Assembly: GCF_013201685.1 (NCBI RefSeq)
Contig: NZ_CP053844.1
Coordinates: 496,001 to 560,000, forward strand
Source: Campylobacter geochelonis
GTDB taxonomy: Bacteria; Campylobacterota; Campylobacteria; Campylobacterales; Campylobacteraceae
Direction of reading: 5' to 3'
DNA: 64,000 nt
Positions 9,444 through 28,309 of the stretch are shown piece by piece; within the stretch, counting starts at the first letter, position 1, and the number at the start of each line of letters is the position of its first letter. The notes under the pieces are model-generated. The model searched no databases. It was not told the origin of the DNA and saw nothing but the letters and a program-made list of their open reading frames with translations. The position numbers were made by a program, and so were the translations under genes.

Positions 9444-10643
9444 ATGGCTAAAGAAAAATTTACACGTAGTAAGCCACACGTTAACATCGGTACTATTGGT
9501 CACGTTGACCATGGCAAAACAACTTTGACAGCTGCAATTTCAGCAGTTCTATCAAGAAAAGGTCTAGCTGAGCTTAAAGACTATGATAACATAGATAACG
9601 CTCCAGAAGAAAAAGAGCGCGGTATTACTATCGCAACATCTCACATTGAGTATGAAACTGAAAATCGTCACTACGCTCACGTTGACTGCCCAGGACACGC
9701 CGACTATGTTAAAAACATGATTACAGGTGCTGCACAAATGGATGGCGCTATACTAGTTGTTTCTGCAGCTGATGGCCCAATGCCTCAAACAAGAGAGCAC
9801 ATCCTTCTATCGCGCCAAGTTGGTGTTCCATATATAGTAGTTTTCTTAAATAAAGCTGATATGGTTGATGATGCTGAATTACTTGAGCTAGTTGAAATGG
9901 AAGTTAGAGAGCTTCTTAACGAATACAACTTTCCAGGCGATGATACTCCAATCGTAATCGGTTCTGCTCTTCAAGCACTTGAAGAAGCTAAAGCTGGTAA
10001 TGATGGTGAGTGGTCAACAAAAATTATGGATCTTATGGCTGCAGTTGATAGCTATATACCAACTCCAACAAGAGATACAGATAAACCATTCTTGATGCCA
10101 ATCGAAGATGTTTTCTCAATTTCAGGTCGTGGTACAGTTGTTACAGGTAGAATTGAAAAAGGCGTTGTAAAAGTAGGCGATACTATAGAAATCGTAGGTA
10201 TTAGACCAACTCAAACAACAACTGTAACAGGTGTTGAGATGTTTAGAAAAGAGATGGATCAAGGCGAAGCAGGTGATAACTGCGGTATCTTACTTCGTGG
10301 TACTAAAAAAGAGGATGTTGAAAGAGGTATGGTTTTATGTAAACCAAAATCAATCACTCCACATAGCAAATTTGAGGGTGAAGTTTATATCTTGACAAAA
10401 GAAGAGGGTGGTAGACATACTCCATTCTTTAATAACTATAGACCACAATTCTATGTTAGAACAACTGACGTAACAGGTTCAATCACACTTCCTGAGGGAA
10501 CTGAGATGGTTATGCCTGGTGATAACGTAAAAATTACAGTTGAGCTAATCAACCCAATCGCACTTGAGCAAGGAACAAGATTCGCTATCCGTGAGGGTGG
10601 TAGAACAGTTGGTTCAGGTGTTGTATCAAAAATTATAGCGTAA
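9444..10643 (+). CDS. tuf: elongation factor Tu
   Basis: GTPase that carries aminoacyl-tRNA to the ribosome. The protein has 399 residues from the ATG at 9444, which follows a strong ggagga ribosome site at 9434-9439. An upstream in-frame reading from 9408 adds 12 residues absent from the family. Nucleotide motifs are GHVDHGKT (residues 18-25), DCPGHADYV and NKADM; the effector sequence [10 protein letters not shown] is intact. Codon use is highly biased. A single copy is seen in this window, between tRNA-Thr and rpmG, ended by its own hairpin. Confidence 0.98.
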   Translation: MAKEKFTRSKPHVNIGTIGHVDHGKTTLTAAISAVLSRKGLAELKDYDNIDNAPEEKERGITIATSHIEYETENRHYAHVDCPGHADYVKNMITGAAQMDGAILVVSAADGPMPQTREHILLSRQVGVPYIVVFLNKADMVDDAELLELVEMEVRELLNEYNFPGDDTPIVIGSALQALEEAKAGNDGEWSTKIMDLMAAVDSYIPTPTRDTDKPFLMPIEDVFSISGRGTVVTGRIEKGVVKVGDTIEIVGIRPTQTTTVTGVEMFRKEMDQGEAGDNCGILLRGTKKEDVERGMVLCKPKSITPHSKFEGEVYILTKEEGGRHTPFFNNYRPQFYVRTTDVTGSITLPEGTEMVMPGDNVKITVELINPIALEQGTRFAIREGGRTVGSGVVSKIIA

Positions 10644-10652
10644 TTTAATAAT

Positions 10653-10678
10653 AGAGCGAGTTTGACTCGCTCTTTAAA
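10653..10678 (+). terminator. hairpin between tuf and rpmG
   Basis: agagcgag (10653-10660) and ctcgctct (10666-10673) form an 8-bp stem with a 5-base loop, followed by ttaaattt. It lies just after the tuf stop. It may be a partial terminator or processing site, because rpmG follows 15 bases later. Confidence 0.6.
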
Positions 10679-10692
10679 TTTAAGGAAGTTTT

Positions 10693-10851
10693 ATGAGAAT
10701 TAAAATAGGTTTAAAATGTTCAGAATGTGGCGATATCAACTATAGTACATATAAGAACAGTAAAACAACAACAGATAAGATTGAGCTTAAAAAATACTGC
10801 CCAAGACTTAAAAAACATACAGTTCACAAAGAAGTTAAACTAAAAGGCTAA
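10693..10851 (+). CDS. rpmG: 50S ribosomal protein L33
   Basis: A 52-residue protein starting [19 protein letters not shown], read from ATG at 10693 after taaggaag. Two Cys pairs (CSEC near residue 9; a single Cys in YCPRL near residue 37) indicate the partly zinc-binding form of L33 with one second-pair Cys missing. It is below the usual ORF-length cutoff but unmistakable by sequence and place (tuf-rpmG-tRNA-Trp-secE). Confidence 0.93.
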   Translation: MRIKIGLKCSECGDINYSTYKNSKTTTDKIELKKYCPRLKKHTVHKEVKLKG

Positions 10852-10869
10852 CATAAATTGTGCGCTTTT

Positions 10870-10945
10870 AGGGCAATAGCTCCAACGGTAGAGCGCTGGA
10901 TTCCAAATCCAATGGTTGGGGGTTCGAATCCCTCTTGCCCTGCCA
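10870..10945 (+). tRNA. tRNA-Trp (anticodon CCA)
   Basis: A 76-base cloverleaf. Acceptor agggcaa pairs with ttgccct, the anticodon loop is ttccaaa (CCA), the T-arm is gggttcgaatccc, and CCA is encoded. It lies between rpmG and secE, its usual place. Confidence 0.97.
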
Positions 10946-10961
10946 CTATTTAAGGTAAAAT

Positions 10962-11141
10962 ATGGAAAAATTTAAGAGTTATTTACAACAATCAAAAATA
11001 GAAATCGGCAAAGTTATATTTCCAACTAAAGAACAAGTAAGAAATGCTTTTATCACTGTTCTTATCGTTGTGACTGTTGTATCTCTATTTTTAGCTTTAG
11101 TTGATTTGTTGATGTCATTTACAATCTCTAAAATAGCGTGA
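10962..11141 (+). CDS. secE: protein translocase subunit SecE
   Basis: Short form of SecE (59 residues) with one transmembrane helix (about residues 30-52, FITVLIVVTVVSLFLALVDLLM) preceded by the amphipathic conserved segment IEIGKVIFPTKEQV. Forms the SecYEG channel in the inner membrane. The start is ATG at 10962, 16 bases after tRNA-Trp; nusG follows 9 bases later. It is too short for a standard ORF cutoff, but identity is clear from the motif and from its place before nusG. Confidence 0.95.
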   Translation: MEKFKSYLQQSKIEIGKVIFPTKEQVRNAFITVLIVVTVVSLFLALVDLLMSFTISKIA

Positions 11142-11150
11142 GGTTTTACT

Positions 11151-11681
11151 ATGGCACATAAATGGTATGCTATTCAAACATATGCAGGTTCGGAGATGAG
11201 CGTTAAAAATTCAATCGTAACTATGGCAACAGAGAATGGCATAGACGAAAGAATACAACAAGTTATAGTTCCAACCGAAGATGTAATTGAAGTAAAAAAT
11301 GGTAAACAAAATATCAAAGAAAGAAGTTTATATCCAGGGTATTGTTTTGCACAACTTGATTTAGATACCGCTCTTTGGCATAAAATTCAGATGTTGCCAA
11401 AAGTAAGTCGTTTTATCGGCGAGTCTAAAAAGCCATCGCCACTTAGCGATAAAGATATAGAACTTATACTTGATAAAGTTAATAAAAGAGCAGCACCTAA
11501 ACCAAAAATTTCTTTTGATGAAGGTGAAATGGTTAGGATTACAGAAGGTCCTTTTGCAAATTTCAACGGCACTGTTGAAGAGTACGACATGTTACATGGA
11601 ACTTTACGTTTAAATGTATCGATTTTTGGTAGAAGTACTCCAGTTGAAATTCTATATTCACAAGTTGAAAAGATTGTTTAA
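11151..11681 (+). CDS. nusG: transcription termination/antitermination factor NusG
   Basis: A 176-residue NusG. The N-terminal NGN domain starts KWYAIQTYAGSE and includes LYPGYCFAQLDLD, which contacts RNA polymerase. The C-terminal KOW motif is GEMVRITEGPFANFNGTVEEYD (residues about 124-145), binding Rho or ribosomal S10. It lies between secE and rplK, the near-universal order. Confidence 0.97.
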   Translation: MAHKWYAIQTYAGSEMSVKNSIVTMATENGIDERIQQVIVPTEDVIEVKNGKQNIKERSLYPGYCFAQLDLDTALWHKIQMLPKVSRFIGESKKPSPLSDKDIELILDKVNKRAAPKPKISFDEGEMVRITEGPFANFNGTVEEYDMLHGTLRLNVSIFGRSTPVEILYSQVEKIV

Positions 11682-11699
11682 AATTTAAGGAGAAGGTTT

Positions 11700-12125
11700 A
11701 TGGCTAAGAAAGTTGTAGGCGAAATAAAACTGCAAATTGCTGCAGGAAAAGCAAATCCAAGCCCGCCAGTTGGTCCAGCTTTGGGTCAAAAGGGCGTAAA
11801 TATTATGGAATTTTGTAAAGCCTTTAATGAAAGAACTAAAGATATGGCAGGTTTTAATATCCCTGTTGTTATCACAGTTTATGCAGACAAGAGTTTTACA
11901 TTTATAACAAAACAACCACCAGCTACTGATTTAATTAAAAAAGCAGCAGGTGTTAATAAAGGTTCGGATAATCCGTTAAAAAATAAAATCGGTAAACTTA
12001 CAAAAGCACAAGTTCTTGAAATAGTTGAGAGAAAAATGGCTGATTTAAACACAACCGATAAAGAGCAAGCTGCTAAGATTATAGCTGGTTCAGCTCGTTC
12101 TATGGGAATTACTGTAGTAGACTAA
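11700..12125 (+). CDS. rplK: 50S ribosomal protein L11
   Basis: A 141-residue protein of the GTPase-associated centre, which binds 23S rRNA helices 43/44. The N-terminal part shows [21 protein letters not shown] with the conserved prolines; the C-terminal RNA-binding part ends [10 protein letters not shown]. The ATG follows a strong aaggagaagg site. First of the rplK-rplA pair. Confidence 0.98.
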   Translation: MAKKVVGEIKLQIAAGKANPSPPVGPALGQKGVNIMEFCKAFNERTKDMAGFNIPVVITVYADKSFTFITKQPPATDLIKKAAGVNKGSDNPLKNKIGKLTKAQVLEIVERKMADLNTTDKEQAAKIIAGSARSMGITVVD

Positions 12126-12186
12126 CAACCTTTTACCACCAAGGTTTAAAATAATGGTGGAAGCACTTTATATGCGGAGAAACTAA

Positions 12187-12888
12187 ATGGGAAAAAATTC
12201 AAAAAGATTTAACGAACTACTTAAAAAAGTAGATTCAAACAAAAATTATTTGCTTGAGGAAGCTGTTGATACAGTTAAAACACTAGCTTCTGCAAAATTT
12301 GATGAAACAGTTGAGATTGCTCTAAAATTAAATGTTGATCCACGACATGCTGATCAAATGGTAAGAGGTTCTGTTGTTTTACCTTCTGGAACAGGAAAAA
12401 CTGTTCGTGTTGCTGTAATTGCAAAAGATGCAAAAGCTGATGAAGCAAAAAAAGCAGGTGCAGATATAGTTGGTGATGATGATTTGGTTGAAAACATTCA
12501 AAAAGGTATTATTGAATTTGATGTTTTGATTGCGACTCCAAATTTAATGGGATTGGTTGGTAAAGTTGGTAGAATTCTTGGCCCTAAAGGTCTTATGCCA
12601 AATCCAAAAACTGGAACAGTTACAATGGATGTAGCTCAAGCGGTTAATAATGCAAAAAGTGGTCAAGTAAATTTCCGTGTTGATAAACAAGGAAATATCC
12701 ATGCAGGTCTTGGTAAAGTTAGCTTTACTAAAGAGCAACTTATGGATAACTTAAACACATTTGTAAGAGCTATAAATAAACATAAACCTGCTGCTGCAAA
12801 AGGTAGATATATTAAAAATGGTGCTTTATCATTAACGATGAGCCCTGCTGTTAGTCTTGATACTCAAGAGCTAATAGACCTGAAATAA
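12187..12888 (+). CDS. rplA: 50S ribosomal protein L1
   Basis: A 233-residue protein binding the L1 stalk of 23S rRNA. In many bacteria it also represses its own mRNA near rplK. Family signatures are [24 protein letters not shown] and [14 protein letters not shown]. It starts at ATG 12187 after gcggagaa, 61 bases after rplK. That gap contains ccaccaaggtttaaaataatggtgg, a candidate L1 or processing hairpin. Confidence 0.98.
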   Translation: MGKNSKRFNELLKKVDSNKNYLLEEAVDTVKTLASAKFDETVEIALKLNVDPRHADQMVRGSVVLPSGTGKTVRVAVIAKDAKADEAKKAGADIVGDDDLVENIQKGIIEFDVLIATPNLMGLVGKVGRILGPKGLMPNPKTGTVTMDVAQAVNNAKSGQVNFRVDKQGNIHAGLGKVSFTKEQLMDNLNTFVRAINKHKPAAAKGRYIKNGALSLTMSPAVSLDTQELIDLK

Positions 12889-12914
12889 ATTTAGAATTAA
12901 TTTTTTAATCTTAG

Positions 12915-12990
12915 ATTGGAGATAGCCGAGGCGAAAGCTTAATTGAACGACCCGCTCTGCTTGAAATTACCGGTCGGAAAGGAGAAAACA
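12915..12990 (+). promoter_or_regulatory. ribosomal protein L10 leader
   Basis: The stretch before rplJ has an atypically high GC content and short pairings, including aggc-GAAA-gctt with a GNRA loop, and accggtcgg next to the ribosome site. In many bacteria the L10-(L12) complex binds a leader here to control translation of rplJL. Sequence and position fit that, but I could not fold it. Confidence 0.5.
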
Positions 12991-13470
12991 GTGACCAGAG
13001 ATGATAAATATGCTCTAGTATCTAAACTAACTGAAGATTTTTCAAATTCAGAAGGTATAGTTGTTAGTGAATTTAAAGGTTTGAGTGTTAAAAAACTTGA
13101 AGAGCTAAGAAAATTAGCAAAAGAACAAGATGTAAAAGTTCAAGTTATTAAAAATACACTTGCTAACATTGCACTTAAAAATGCTAACAAAGAAGGTATG
13201 GAGTTAAAAGACACAAACATCTTTATATGGGGCGAGCAACTTGCTGTAACAAAAGTAGCTGCTAAATTTGAAGAGAAAAACGAATTTTTCGTTATCAAAA
13301 CTGCCCATATTGATGGTGAAGTTTGTGGTGTTGATAAGGTTAAAGCGCTTTCTAAAATGCCAAGTCGCGACGAGCTTATTGCTATGTTGCTTCAAGTTTG
13401 GAATGCACCGATTCAAAATTTTACAATCGGCTTAAATGCGCTTAAAGAGAAAAAAGAACAAACAGCTTAA
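12991..13470 (+). CDS. rplJ: 50S ribosomal protein L10
   Basis: A 159-residue protein forming the stalk base that carries L7/L12 dimers. I chose GTG at 12991 ([17 protein letters not shown]) because it follows a strong aaaggagaa site and begins where the family begins. An in-frame TTG at 12943 would translate the regulatory leader. Conserved [20 protein letters not shown] and VQVIKNTLA are seen. It is followed 20 bases later by rplL. Confidence 0.96.
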   Translation: MTRDDKYALVSKLTEDFSNSEGIVVSEFKGLSVKKLEELRKLAKEQDVKVQVIKNTLANIALKNANKEGMELKDTNIFIWGEQLAVTKVAAKFEEKNEFFVIKTAHIDGEVCGVDKVKALSKMPSRDELIAMLLQVWNAPIQNFTIGLNALKEKKEQTA

Positions 13471-13490
13471 AAAAATTAGGAGATAATAAA

Positions 13491-13865
13491 ATGGCAATTA
13501 CAAAAGAAGATGTACTAGAGTTTATATCAAACCTTTCAGTACTTGAGTTAAGTGAATTAGTAAAAGAATTTGAAGAGAAATTTGGTGTTAGTGCAGCTCC
13601 AGTTATGGTAGCAGGCGCAGGCGCTGGTGTAGCAGCAGAAGCAGCAGAAGAGAAAACTGAATTTGATGTTGTTCTTGTTGATGCAGGCGATAAGAAAATC
13701 AACGTTATTAAAGTAGTTAGAGGTCTTACTGGTCTTGGTCTTAAAGAGGCAAAAGATGCAGTTGAGCAAACTCCATCAACTTTAAAAGAAGGTATCAGTA
13801 AAGACGATGCTGAAAAAGCTAAAAAAGAACTTGAAGAAGCAGGCGCTAAAGTCGAGCTTAAATAA
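13491..13865 (+). CDS. rplL: 50S ribosomal protein L7/L12
   Basis: A 124-residue stalk protein that recruits translation factors. N-terminal dimerisation helices ([26 protein letters not shown]) are joined by an Ala/Gly/Val hinge (residues 39-50, [13 protein letters not shown]) to the C-terminal domain with [24 protein letters not shown]. The ATG at 13491 follows aggagat. Separated from rpoB by a perfect hairpin. Confidence 0.98.
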   Translation: MAITKEDVLEFISNLSVLELSELVKEFEEKFGVSAAPVMVAGAGAGVAAEAAEEKTEFDVVLVDAGDKKINVIKVVRGLTGLGLKEAKDAVEQTPSTLKEGISKDDAEKAKKELEEAGAKVELK

Positions 13866-13893
13866 TAACAGCTTAAAAATAAAAAATAATAGA

Positions 13894-13913
13894 GGGGAGA
13901 AAATTTTCTCCCC
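13894..13913 (+). terminator. attenuator hairpin between rplL and rpoB
   Basis: ggggagaaaattttctcccc is a perfect 20-base inverted repeat followed by aaatttt. Its place, 28 bases after rplL and 59 before rpoB, matches the partial terminator that sets the ribosomal protein to RNA polymerase ratio in other bacteria. The weak T-run suggests incomplete termination. Confidence 0.7.
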
Positions 13914-13933
13914 AAATTTTGTGCTAAATCTAG

Positions 13934-22616
<8,683 letters not shown>

Positions 22617-22621
22617 CTAAA

Positions 22622-22645
22622 TTTGGGGTGCATACGCATCCCAAA
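22622..22645 (+). terminator. hairpin after rpoC
   Basis: tttggggtgc (22622-22631) pairs with gcatcccaaa (22636-22645) in a 10-bp stem with a 4-base loop and one G-T pair. It starts 5 bases after the rpoC stop. No T-run follows, so termination may be weak or aided. Confidence 0.6.
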
Positions 22646-22726
22646 CACTCTCATATCAAACTACATTTATCCTATATTTATCAAGATTGATTATAATATA
22701 TTAAAATTCTATTAAGGTGGTGTTTA

Positions 22727-23128
22727 ATGTTAAACAAACTTCATGCTCCAAATTTAGGGCTACTTTTACTCAGGATTGCGCTAGGTGCTTGTGTTATATT
22801 TCATGGAATAGCTAAAATCAAAGGTGGCATAGGTGGCGTTAAAGGTATGTTAAGTGGCGCTGGACTTCCAGAATTTATAGGATATGGAGTCTATCTTGGC
22901 GAATTTATAGCTCCGATAATGATAATTTTGGGTATCTTTACAAGATTTGCTTCACTTATTTTAATCGGTACTTGTTTTACCATCTTATACCTTGCATTTT
23001 CGGATAATATATTTGAGTTGCTCGCAAAAACCGGAGGACTTAAAGCAGAGATTGTTTATCTATATCTTGGTGGTGCTTTTTGCTTGTTGTTTAGTGGTGG
23101 TGGTAAATTTGTTATAAAAGCTGATTAA
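22727..23128 (+). CDS. DoxX family membrane protein
   Basis: A 133-residue protein with four hydrophobic segments (about residues 9-27, 45-65, 68-88 and 105-125), matching the DoxX/SURF4 fold. The LLLRIALGACVIFHGIAKIKGG start is the family signature. Members are inner-membrane proteins with roles suggested in redox or quinone-linked processes; the substrate is unknown here. It stands alone after rpoC, with a TATAAT-like box at 22692-22697 and its own terminator, so it is probably a single-gene unit. A helper in sulfur or thiol stress is one possibility but unsupported. Confidence 0.85.
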   Translation: MLNKLHAPNLGLLLLRIALGACVIFHGIAKIKGGIGGVKGMLSGAGLPEFIGYGVYLGEFIAPIMIILGIFTRFASLILIGTCFTILYLAFSDNIFELLAKTGGLKAEIVYLYLGGAFCLLFSGGGKFVIKAD

Positions 23129-23137
23129 AGCAAGTTC

Positions 23138-23168
23138 TAGCCTAACTTTTTGTTTGGCTAGTTTTTTA
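23138..23168 (+). terminator. rho-independent terminator after the DoxX gene
   Basis: ctagcc (23138-23143) pairs with ggctag (23157-23162), with weak extra pairing in the loop, and a run of six T follows directly. It is placed 10 bases after the stop codon. Confidence 0.85.
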
Positions 23169-23319
23169 AAAAGCTTAAATTTAGTAGCAAATGCAGTTAA
23201 ATTTATATTTTGCGTAGCAAATTTTGTTTTAAATTTCTAAAATTTGCTATTAAAATTTATTGCAAAAGTAAATTTGATAAAGTATGAAATGGGTTTAAAT
23301 TTATATTTAAGGAGTTTCT

Positions 23320-24462
23320 ATGCTGCTGATTAAAAATACAAATGTGTATACGCCTAAATTTATAGGTAAAAAAGATATCTTTATTTGTAACGGCAAAATC
23401 GCTTGCATAGATGATAGTATATCTATAAATTTACCAAATTTAGAAGTGATTGATGCAAAAGGCGCTGTTGCGATACCGGGGCTTATAGATAAGCACATTC
23501 ACATCACAGGTGGCGGTGGTGAGGGTGGTTTTAAAACAAAAGTTCCAGAACTTATGCTTTCATCTTTAATTAAAGGTGGCATAACCACAGTTGTGGGGCT
23601 TCTTGGGACTGATAGCACGACAAGAAGTGTTGAAAATTTAGTCGCTAAGTCTTATGCGTTTCGCGAAGAGGACATCTCATGTTACGCACACACAGGCGCT
23701 TATAAAACTCCAGTACCAACGATAACTGGCGATATTTTAAAAGATATAGTTTTTATCGAGCCTATTATCGGAATAAAACTTGCCATTTCAGATCATCGCT
23801 CATCTTCGGTTACTAAAAACAAATTAGCCAAAATCGCTTCAGCCGGAAGAGTCGCTGGCATGTTAAGTGGCAAGTCTGGGCATACAACGCTTCATGTTGG
23901 CGATGGCAAAAAAGGACTTGAGATAATCTATGAAGTCTTAAACGAATACGACACGCCGATTACCTTTTTTCAGCCAACGCACGTAAATCGAAACAAAGAG
24001 CTTTTTAAGCAAGCCATGCAGTTTGCAAAAGATGGTGGATATATCGACTTAACCTGCTATGGTGGTGAACGAGCGCCAAGATATATGGTTAAAAAGATGA
24101 TAGAAGAAAATATCTCATTAGAAAAAGTAACTATGAGTTCAGATGGTTATGGAAGTTACTCAAGTTATGATAAAGATGGAAAGCTACTTAAAATGGGTGT
24201 TTCAAGCGTAGAAGCGATTTATGACGAACTTGTAAATTTTATAAAAGATGGCTTTAGCTTGCAAGATGCCTTGCCATTTGTAACAACAAATGTGGCTAGA
24301 AGTATAGGTTTAGCTCATAAAAAAGGTCAAATTTATCCAAATTTTGATGCAGATTTACTTATACTAAGCAAGGATTTTAGCATAGATTATGTCATAGCAA
24401 ATGGCAAAATTCTAAAAGATAATAAAGGCTATATCAAAAAAGGAACTTATGAGAATATTTAA
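23320..24462 (+). CDS. iadA: isoaspartyl dipeptidase (beta-aspartyl-peptidase)
   Basis: A 380-residue amidohydrolase-fold enzyme that splits isoaspartyl dipeptides, formed when damaged proteins are degraded, to aspartate and an amino acid. The metal site HIH lies in GLIDKHIHITGGGGEGG (about residues 59-61). The bridging lysine is in GIKLAISDHRSS; FFQPTHVNR and SSDGYGS hold the remaining ligands. It starts at ATG 23320 after a strong aaggag site. It lies between rpoC/DoxX and rpsL, an unusual place, and its product aspartate links it in function to the asparaginase at 36.6-37.5 kb. It is probably cytoplasmic. Confidence 0.92.
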   Translation: MLLIKNTNVYTPKFIGKKDIFICNGKIACIDDSISINLPNLEVIDAKGAVAIPGLIDKHIHITGGGGEGGFKTKVPELMLSSLIKGGITTVVGLLGTDSTTRSVENLVAKSYAFREEDISCYAHTGAYKTPVPTITGDILKDIVFIEPIIGIKLAISDHRSSSVTKNKLAKIASAGRVAGMLSGKSGHTTLHVGDGKKGLEIIYEVLNEYDTPITFFQPTHVNRNKELFKQAMQFAKDGGYIDLTCYGGERAPRYMVKKMIEENISLEKVTMSSDGYGSYSSYDKDGKLLKMGVSSVEAIYDELVNFIKDGFSLQDALPFVTTNVARSIGLAHKKGQIYPNFDADLLILSKDFSIDYVIANGKILKDNKGYIKKGTYENI

Positions 24463-24584
24463 ATTTAATCTAACTTTAAAATCTGCAAATGCCAAAGACT
24501 TAAATTTAAGGTTATTAACAAATTTTTAAGTAAAATTTAGATAAAATCAAGTCTTTTAATAAATTTACTGTGAAAGGAATTATT

Positions 24585-24959
24585 GTGCCAACCATAAATC
24601 AATTGGTTCGAAAAGAGCGTAAAAAAGTGATTGAAAAATCAAAATCACCAGCGCTAAAAAATTGTCCTCAAAGAAGAGGAGTTTGTACGAGAGTTTATAC
24701 AACTACTCCTAAAAAACCAAACTCAGCTTTGAGAAAAGTTGCCAAAGTAAGGCTAACAAGCGGATTTGAAGTTATTAGCTATATCGGCGGCGAAGGTCAC
24801 AACCTGCAAGAACACAGCATTGTTCTAGTTCGTGGCGGAAGAGTAAAAGACTTACCAGGTGTTAAATACCACATCGTTCGTGGCGCGCTTGATACTGCTG
24901 GCGTTGCAAAAAGAACAGTTTCAAGATCTAAATACGGTGCTAAACGCCCTAAAAAATAG
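24585..24959 (+). CDS. rpsL: 30S ribosomal protein S12
   Basis: A 124-residue decoding-centre protein. I chose GTG at 24585 ([14 protein letters not shown]), the conserved N-terminus. An earlier in-frame GTG at 24570 would add five non-family residues and uses up the gaaagga ribosome site. The streptomycin-relevant [15 protein letters not shown] and [17 protein letters not shown] are present, with lysines at both classic positions (wild-type). First gene of the str operon rpsL-rpsG-fusA. Confidence 0.96.
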   Translation: MPTINQLVRKERKKVIEKSKSPALKNCPQRRGVCTRVYTTTPKKPNSALRKVAKVRLTSGFEVISYIGGEGHNLQEHSIVLVRGGRVKDLPGVKYHIVRGALDTAGVAKRTVSRSKYGAKRPKK

Positions 24960-25020
24960 TTTAGCTTAACAGACTAGCCCATGGTTTTGGCTTAGTTTGA
25001 GTAAAATTTTAAAAATTTGA

Positions 25021-25500
<480 letters not shown>

Positions 25501-25515
25501 TAAGAAGGGAAAAAA

Positions 25516-27591
25516 ATGGCAAGAAAAACACCTTTGCACATGGTCAGAAACATAGGAATCGCTGCACATATCGACGCTGGAAAGACTACAACATCTGAAA
25601 GAATACTTTTCTTTACAGGTATGAGTCATAAAATCGGCGAAGTTCATGATGGCGCGGCTACTATGGACTGGATGGAGCAAGAAAAAGAGCGTGGTATTAC
25701 TATCACATCTGCTGCTACAACTTGTTTTTGGAAAGATCACCAAATCAACCTAATAGACACCCCGGGCCACGTTGACTTCACTATCGAAGTTGAACGTTCT
25801 ATGCGTGTTCTTGATGGTGCTGTTTCGGTATTTTGTTCAGTTGGTGGCGTTCAACCACAAAGTGAGACTGTATGGAGACAAGCAAATAAATATAAAGTTC
25901 CAAGAATTGTATTCGTAAACAAAATGGACAGAGTTGGTGCAAATTTCTTTAATGTTGAACAACAAATTAGAGATAGATTAAAAGCTAATCCAGTTCCAAT
26001 CCAAATTCCAATTGGCGCAGAAGACACATTTAAAGGCGTAGTTGACTTAGTTACAATGAAAGCTTATATGTGGGAAGATGAGAACAAACCAACAGATTAC
26101 ACTGTAAGAGAAATTCCAGCTGATTTACTTGAAAAAGCACAAGAGTATCGTGAGAAGATGATTGAAGCTGTTAGCGAGACAAGCGATGAGTTGATGGAAA
26201 AATTCTTTGGTGGCGAAGAGCTAAGCGAAGAAGAAATCAAAGCTGGTATAAAAGCAGGATGTTTGGGTTTAACAATCACTCCTATGCTTTGTGGAACAGC
26301 ATTTAAAAACAAGGGTGTTCAACCGCTTCTTGATGCTGTTGTAGCGTATTTGCCGGCTCCAGATGAAGTTCCAGATATCCGTGGCGAGTATGAAGATGGC
26401 ACAGAAGTTGCCGTTAAATCAACCGATGAGGGCGAGTTTGCTGGTCTTGGGTTTAAGATTATGACAGATCCATTTGTTGGTCAGCTTACATTCGTGCGCG
26501 TTTATCGTGGTGTTTTAGAAAGCGGAAGCTATGTTTATAACACAGTTAAAGGCAAAAAAGAGAGAATCGGTAGACTTCTTAGAATGCACTCAAACAAAAG
26601 AGAAGAAATTAAAGAACTTTATGCCGGTGAAATCGGCGCTGTAGTTGGTCTAAAAGACACACTTACAGGTGATACCTTAGCTAGTGAAAAAGATAGAGTA
26701 ATTCTTGAAAGAATGGAATTCCCAGATCCAGTTATTAGCGTTGCGGTTGAACCAAAAACAAAAGCAGATCAAGAAAAAATGGGTATAGCATTGCAAAAAC
26801 TTGCTCAAGAAGATCCAAGCTTTAGAGTTACAACTGATGAAGAGAGCGGTCAAACTATCATTTCAGGAATGGGCGAGCTTCACCTTGAGATTATCGTTGA
26901 TCGTATGCTTAGAGAGTTTAAAGTTGATGCTGAGGTTGGACAACCACAAGTTGCTTATCGTGAGACAATTAGAAAATCTGTCGAACAAGAGTACAAATAC
27001 GCTAAACAATCAGGCGGTCGCGGACAATACGGACATGTTTATCTTCGCCTTGAGCCACTTGAGCCAGGTAGTGGATATCAGTTTGTTAATGATATCAAAG
27101 GCGGTGCGATTCCAAAAGAATACATCCCAGCTGTTGATAAAGGTTGTCAAGAAGCTATGCAAGGCGGTGTTTTGGCTGGTTATCCAGTTGAAGATGTTAA
27201 AGTTACACTTTATGATGGAAGCTATCATGATGTTGACTCATCTGAGATGGCGTTTAAACTTGCTGCTTCTATGGGCTTTAAAGAGGGCGCTAGAAAAGCA
27301 GGTGCGGTTATACTTGAGCCGATTATGAAAGTTGAAGTTGAAACTCCAGAGGATTATATGGGCGATGTAATTGGTGATCTTAACAAACGTCGCGGTCAAG
27401 TAAATAACATGAGCGAGCGTGGTGGAAACAAAATCATCGATGCGTTCTGCCCACTTTCAGAGATGTTTGGTTACTCTACAGACCTTCGTTCTCAAACTCA
27501 AGGTCGTGCGACTTACTCTATGGAATTTGATCACTACGATGAAGTTCCAAAAAATGTTGCCGAAGAGATTATTAAGAAAAGAAACGGCTAA
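25516..27591 (+). CDS. fusA: elongation factor G
   Basis: A 691-residue translocation GTPase. Nucleotide motifs are [15 protein letters not shown] (G1, residues 17-31), DTPGHVDF (G3) and NKMDR (G4). Domains II to V run to the C-terminal [20 protein letters not shown]. It is the last gene of the str operon, ended by a good hairpin 14 bases downstream. A frame-shifted open frame inside it (26801-27328) is only a shadow. Confidence 0.98.
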   Translation: MARKTPLHMVRNIGIAAHIDAGKTTTSERILFFTGMSHKIGEVHDGAATMDWMEQEKERGITITSAATTCFWKDHQINLIDTPGHVDFTIEVERSMRVLDGAVSVFCSVGGVQPQSETVWRQANKYKVPRIVFVNKMDRVGANFFNVEQQIRDRLKANPVPIQIPIGAEDTFKGVVDLVTMKAYMWEDENKPTDYTVREIPADLLEKAQEYREKMIEAVSETSDELMEKFFGGEELSEEEIKAGIKAGCLGLTITPMLCGTAFKNKGVQPLLDAVVAYLPAPDEVPDIRGEYEDGTEVAVKSTDEGEFAGLGFKIMTDPFVGQLTFVRVYRGVLESGSYVYNTVKGKKERIGRLLRMHSNKREEIKELYAGEIGAVVGLKDTLTGDTLASEKDRVILERMEFPDPVISVAVEPKTKADQEKMGIALQKLAQEDPSFRVTTDEESGQTIISGMGELHLEIIVDRMLREFKVDAEVGQPQVAYRETIRKSVEQEYKYAKQSGGRGQYGHVYLRLEPLEPGSGYQFVNDIKGGAIPKEYIPAVDKGCQEAMQGGVLAGYPVEDVKVTLYDGSYHDVDSSEMAFKLAASMGFKEGARKAGAVILEPIMKVEVETPEDYMGDVIGDLNKRRGQVNNMSERGGNKIIDAFCPLSEMFGYSTDLRSQTQGRATYSMEFDHYDEVPKNVAEEIIKKRNG

Positions 27592-27604
27592 TTTAGCTAA
27601 ATTT

Positions 27605-27628
27605 AAGGCGGGGAAACTCGCCTTTTTT
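27605..27628 (+). terminator. rho-independent terminator of the str operon
   Basis: aaggcg (27605-27610) pairs with cgcctt (27619-27624), with an inner gggga/aact partial stem, followed by a T-run. The next gene starts two bases after it. Confidence 0.85.
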
Positions 27629-27630
27629 AT

Positions 27631-28062
27631 ATGAAACAAGTTCAAATTAAATTTGATAAATTTATCACTGGTTTTGTAGTTAAAACAAACAATCATGATG
27701 AGATTTGTTATAAAAATGCACAAATTCCAAAGCTTTGGAAAAAGTTTTTTGATAGTAAGCTAGTAGAAATTTCAGATATTTACTATGGAGTTTATTATAA
27801 TTATGCCGATAGAGACTTTGGTGATTATGACATTTTAGTTGGAGTAAATTTAACAAATTTAGATGATAAATTTGACAATGTTTTGATAGAAAATGGAAAA
27901 TATCTATGCTTTGAAGCCAATGGAGAGTCTGCAAAAATAACTCCAATGCTTTGGCAAGAAATTTGGACTTTCTTTCAGGATTGCAGTTTCAAAAGGGCTT
28001 ATAAAACAGATTTTGAAAAGCATAGTAAAAATAAGGTGGAAGTCTATATTTCTATTTTATAA
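27631..28062 (+). CDS. GyrI-like effector-binding domain protein
   Basis: A stand-alone 143-residue GyrI-like/SOUL-type small-molecule binding domain. The pattern FITGFVVKTNN...IPKLWKKFFD...DYDILVGVNL...YLCFEANGESAKITPMLWQEIWTFF...KVEVYISIL matches the effector-binding half of AraC/MerR regulators, without any HTH. Such proteins bind hydrophobic or cationic compounds; the ligand here is unknown. The ATG follows the fusA terminator almost directly and shows no clear ribosome site, so expression may be low or depend on read-through. It sits between the str operon and the tRNA-Arg that holds the element. Confidence 0.75.
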   Translation: MKQVQIKFDKFITGFVVKTNNHDEICYKNAQIPKLWKKFFDSKLVEISDIYYGVYYNYADRDFGDYDILVGVNLTNLDDKFDNVLIENGKYLCFEANGESAKITPMLWQEIWTFFQDCSFKRAYKTDFEKHSKNKVEVYISIL

Positions 28063-28093
28063 ATTTACTTAATCTTGTATTTTTCGTATTGAT

Positions 28094-28170
28094 GTCCTCA
28101 TAGCTCAGCAGGATAGAGCGCAAAATTCCTAATTTTGAGGCCACAGGTTCGAATCCTGTTGGGGACACCA
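28094..28170 (+). tRNA. tRNA-Arg (anticodon CCT), integration target
   Basis: A 77-base cloverleaf. Acceptor gtcctca pairs with tggggac, the anticodon loop is ttcctaa (CCT), the T-arm is caggttcgaatcctg, and CCA is encoded. The last 14 bases recur, with one following base, at 34030-34044 on the far side of the integrated element. The element therefore rebuilt this tRNA on insertion and left it complete. Confidence 0.97.
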
Positions 28171-28171
28171 T
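28157..28171 (+). repeat. attL-type 15-bp direct repeat (tRNA 3' end)
   Basis: tgttggggacaccat at the end of tRNA-Arg is repeated exactly at 34030-34044 in the same orientation, 5,873 bases away. This is the usual core of a tyrosine-integrase attachment site. Confidence 0.9.
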
Positions 28172-28309
28172 TTAATTATTTTACCGCTTTTAAAACAACC
28201 CATTTCCCTTGCAAACTTAAAAAACATCTAGCCCCGTTCTGTTGCTGGCTATACGGTTATTTTGCTTAATTTTTGCTTAGCAAAACTTAAACGATAACTT
28301 TATACCTAT

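Noticed and set aside
12943-12990. Extended N-terminus of rplJ from TTG at 12943
   Set aside because: It would translate the L10 leader; GTG at 12991 has a strong ribosome site and the family N-terminus.
26801-27328. 175-aa open frame on the + strand within fusA
   Set aside because: Frame-shifted shadow of elongation factor G; no ribosome site, and codon character is that of a shifted frame.
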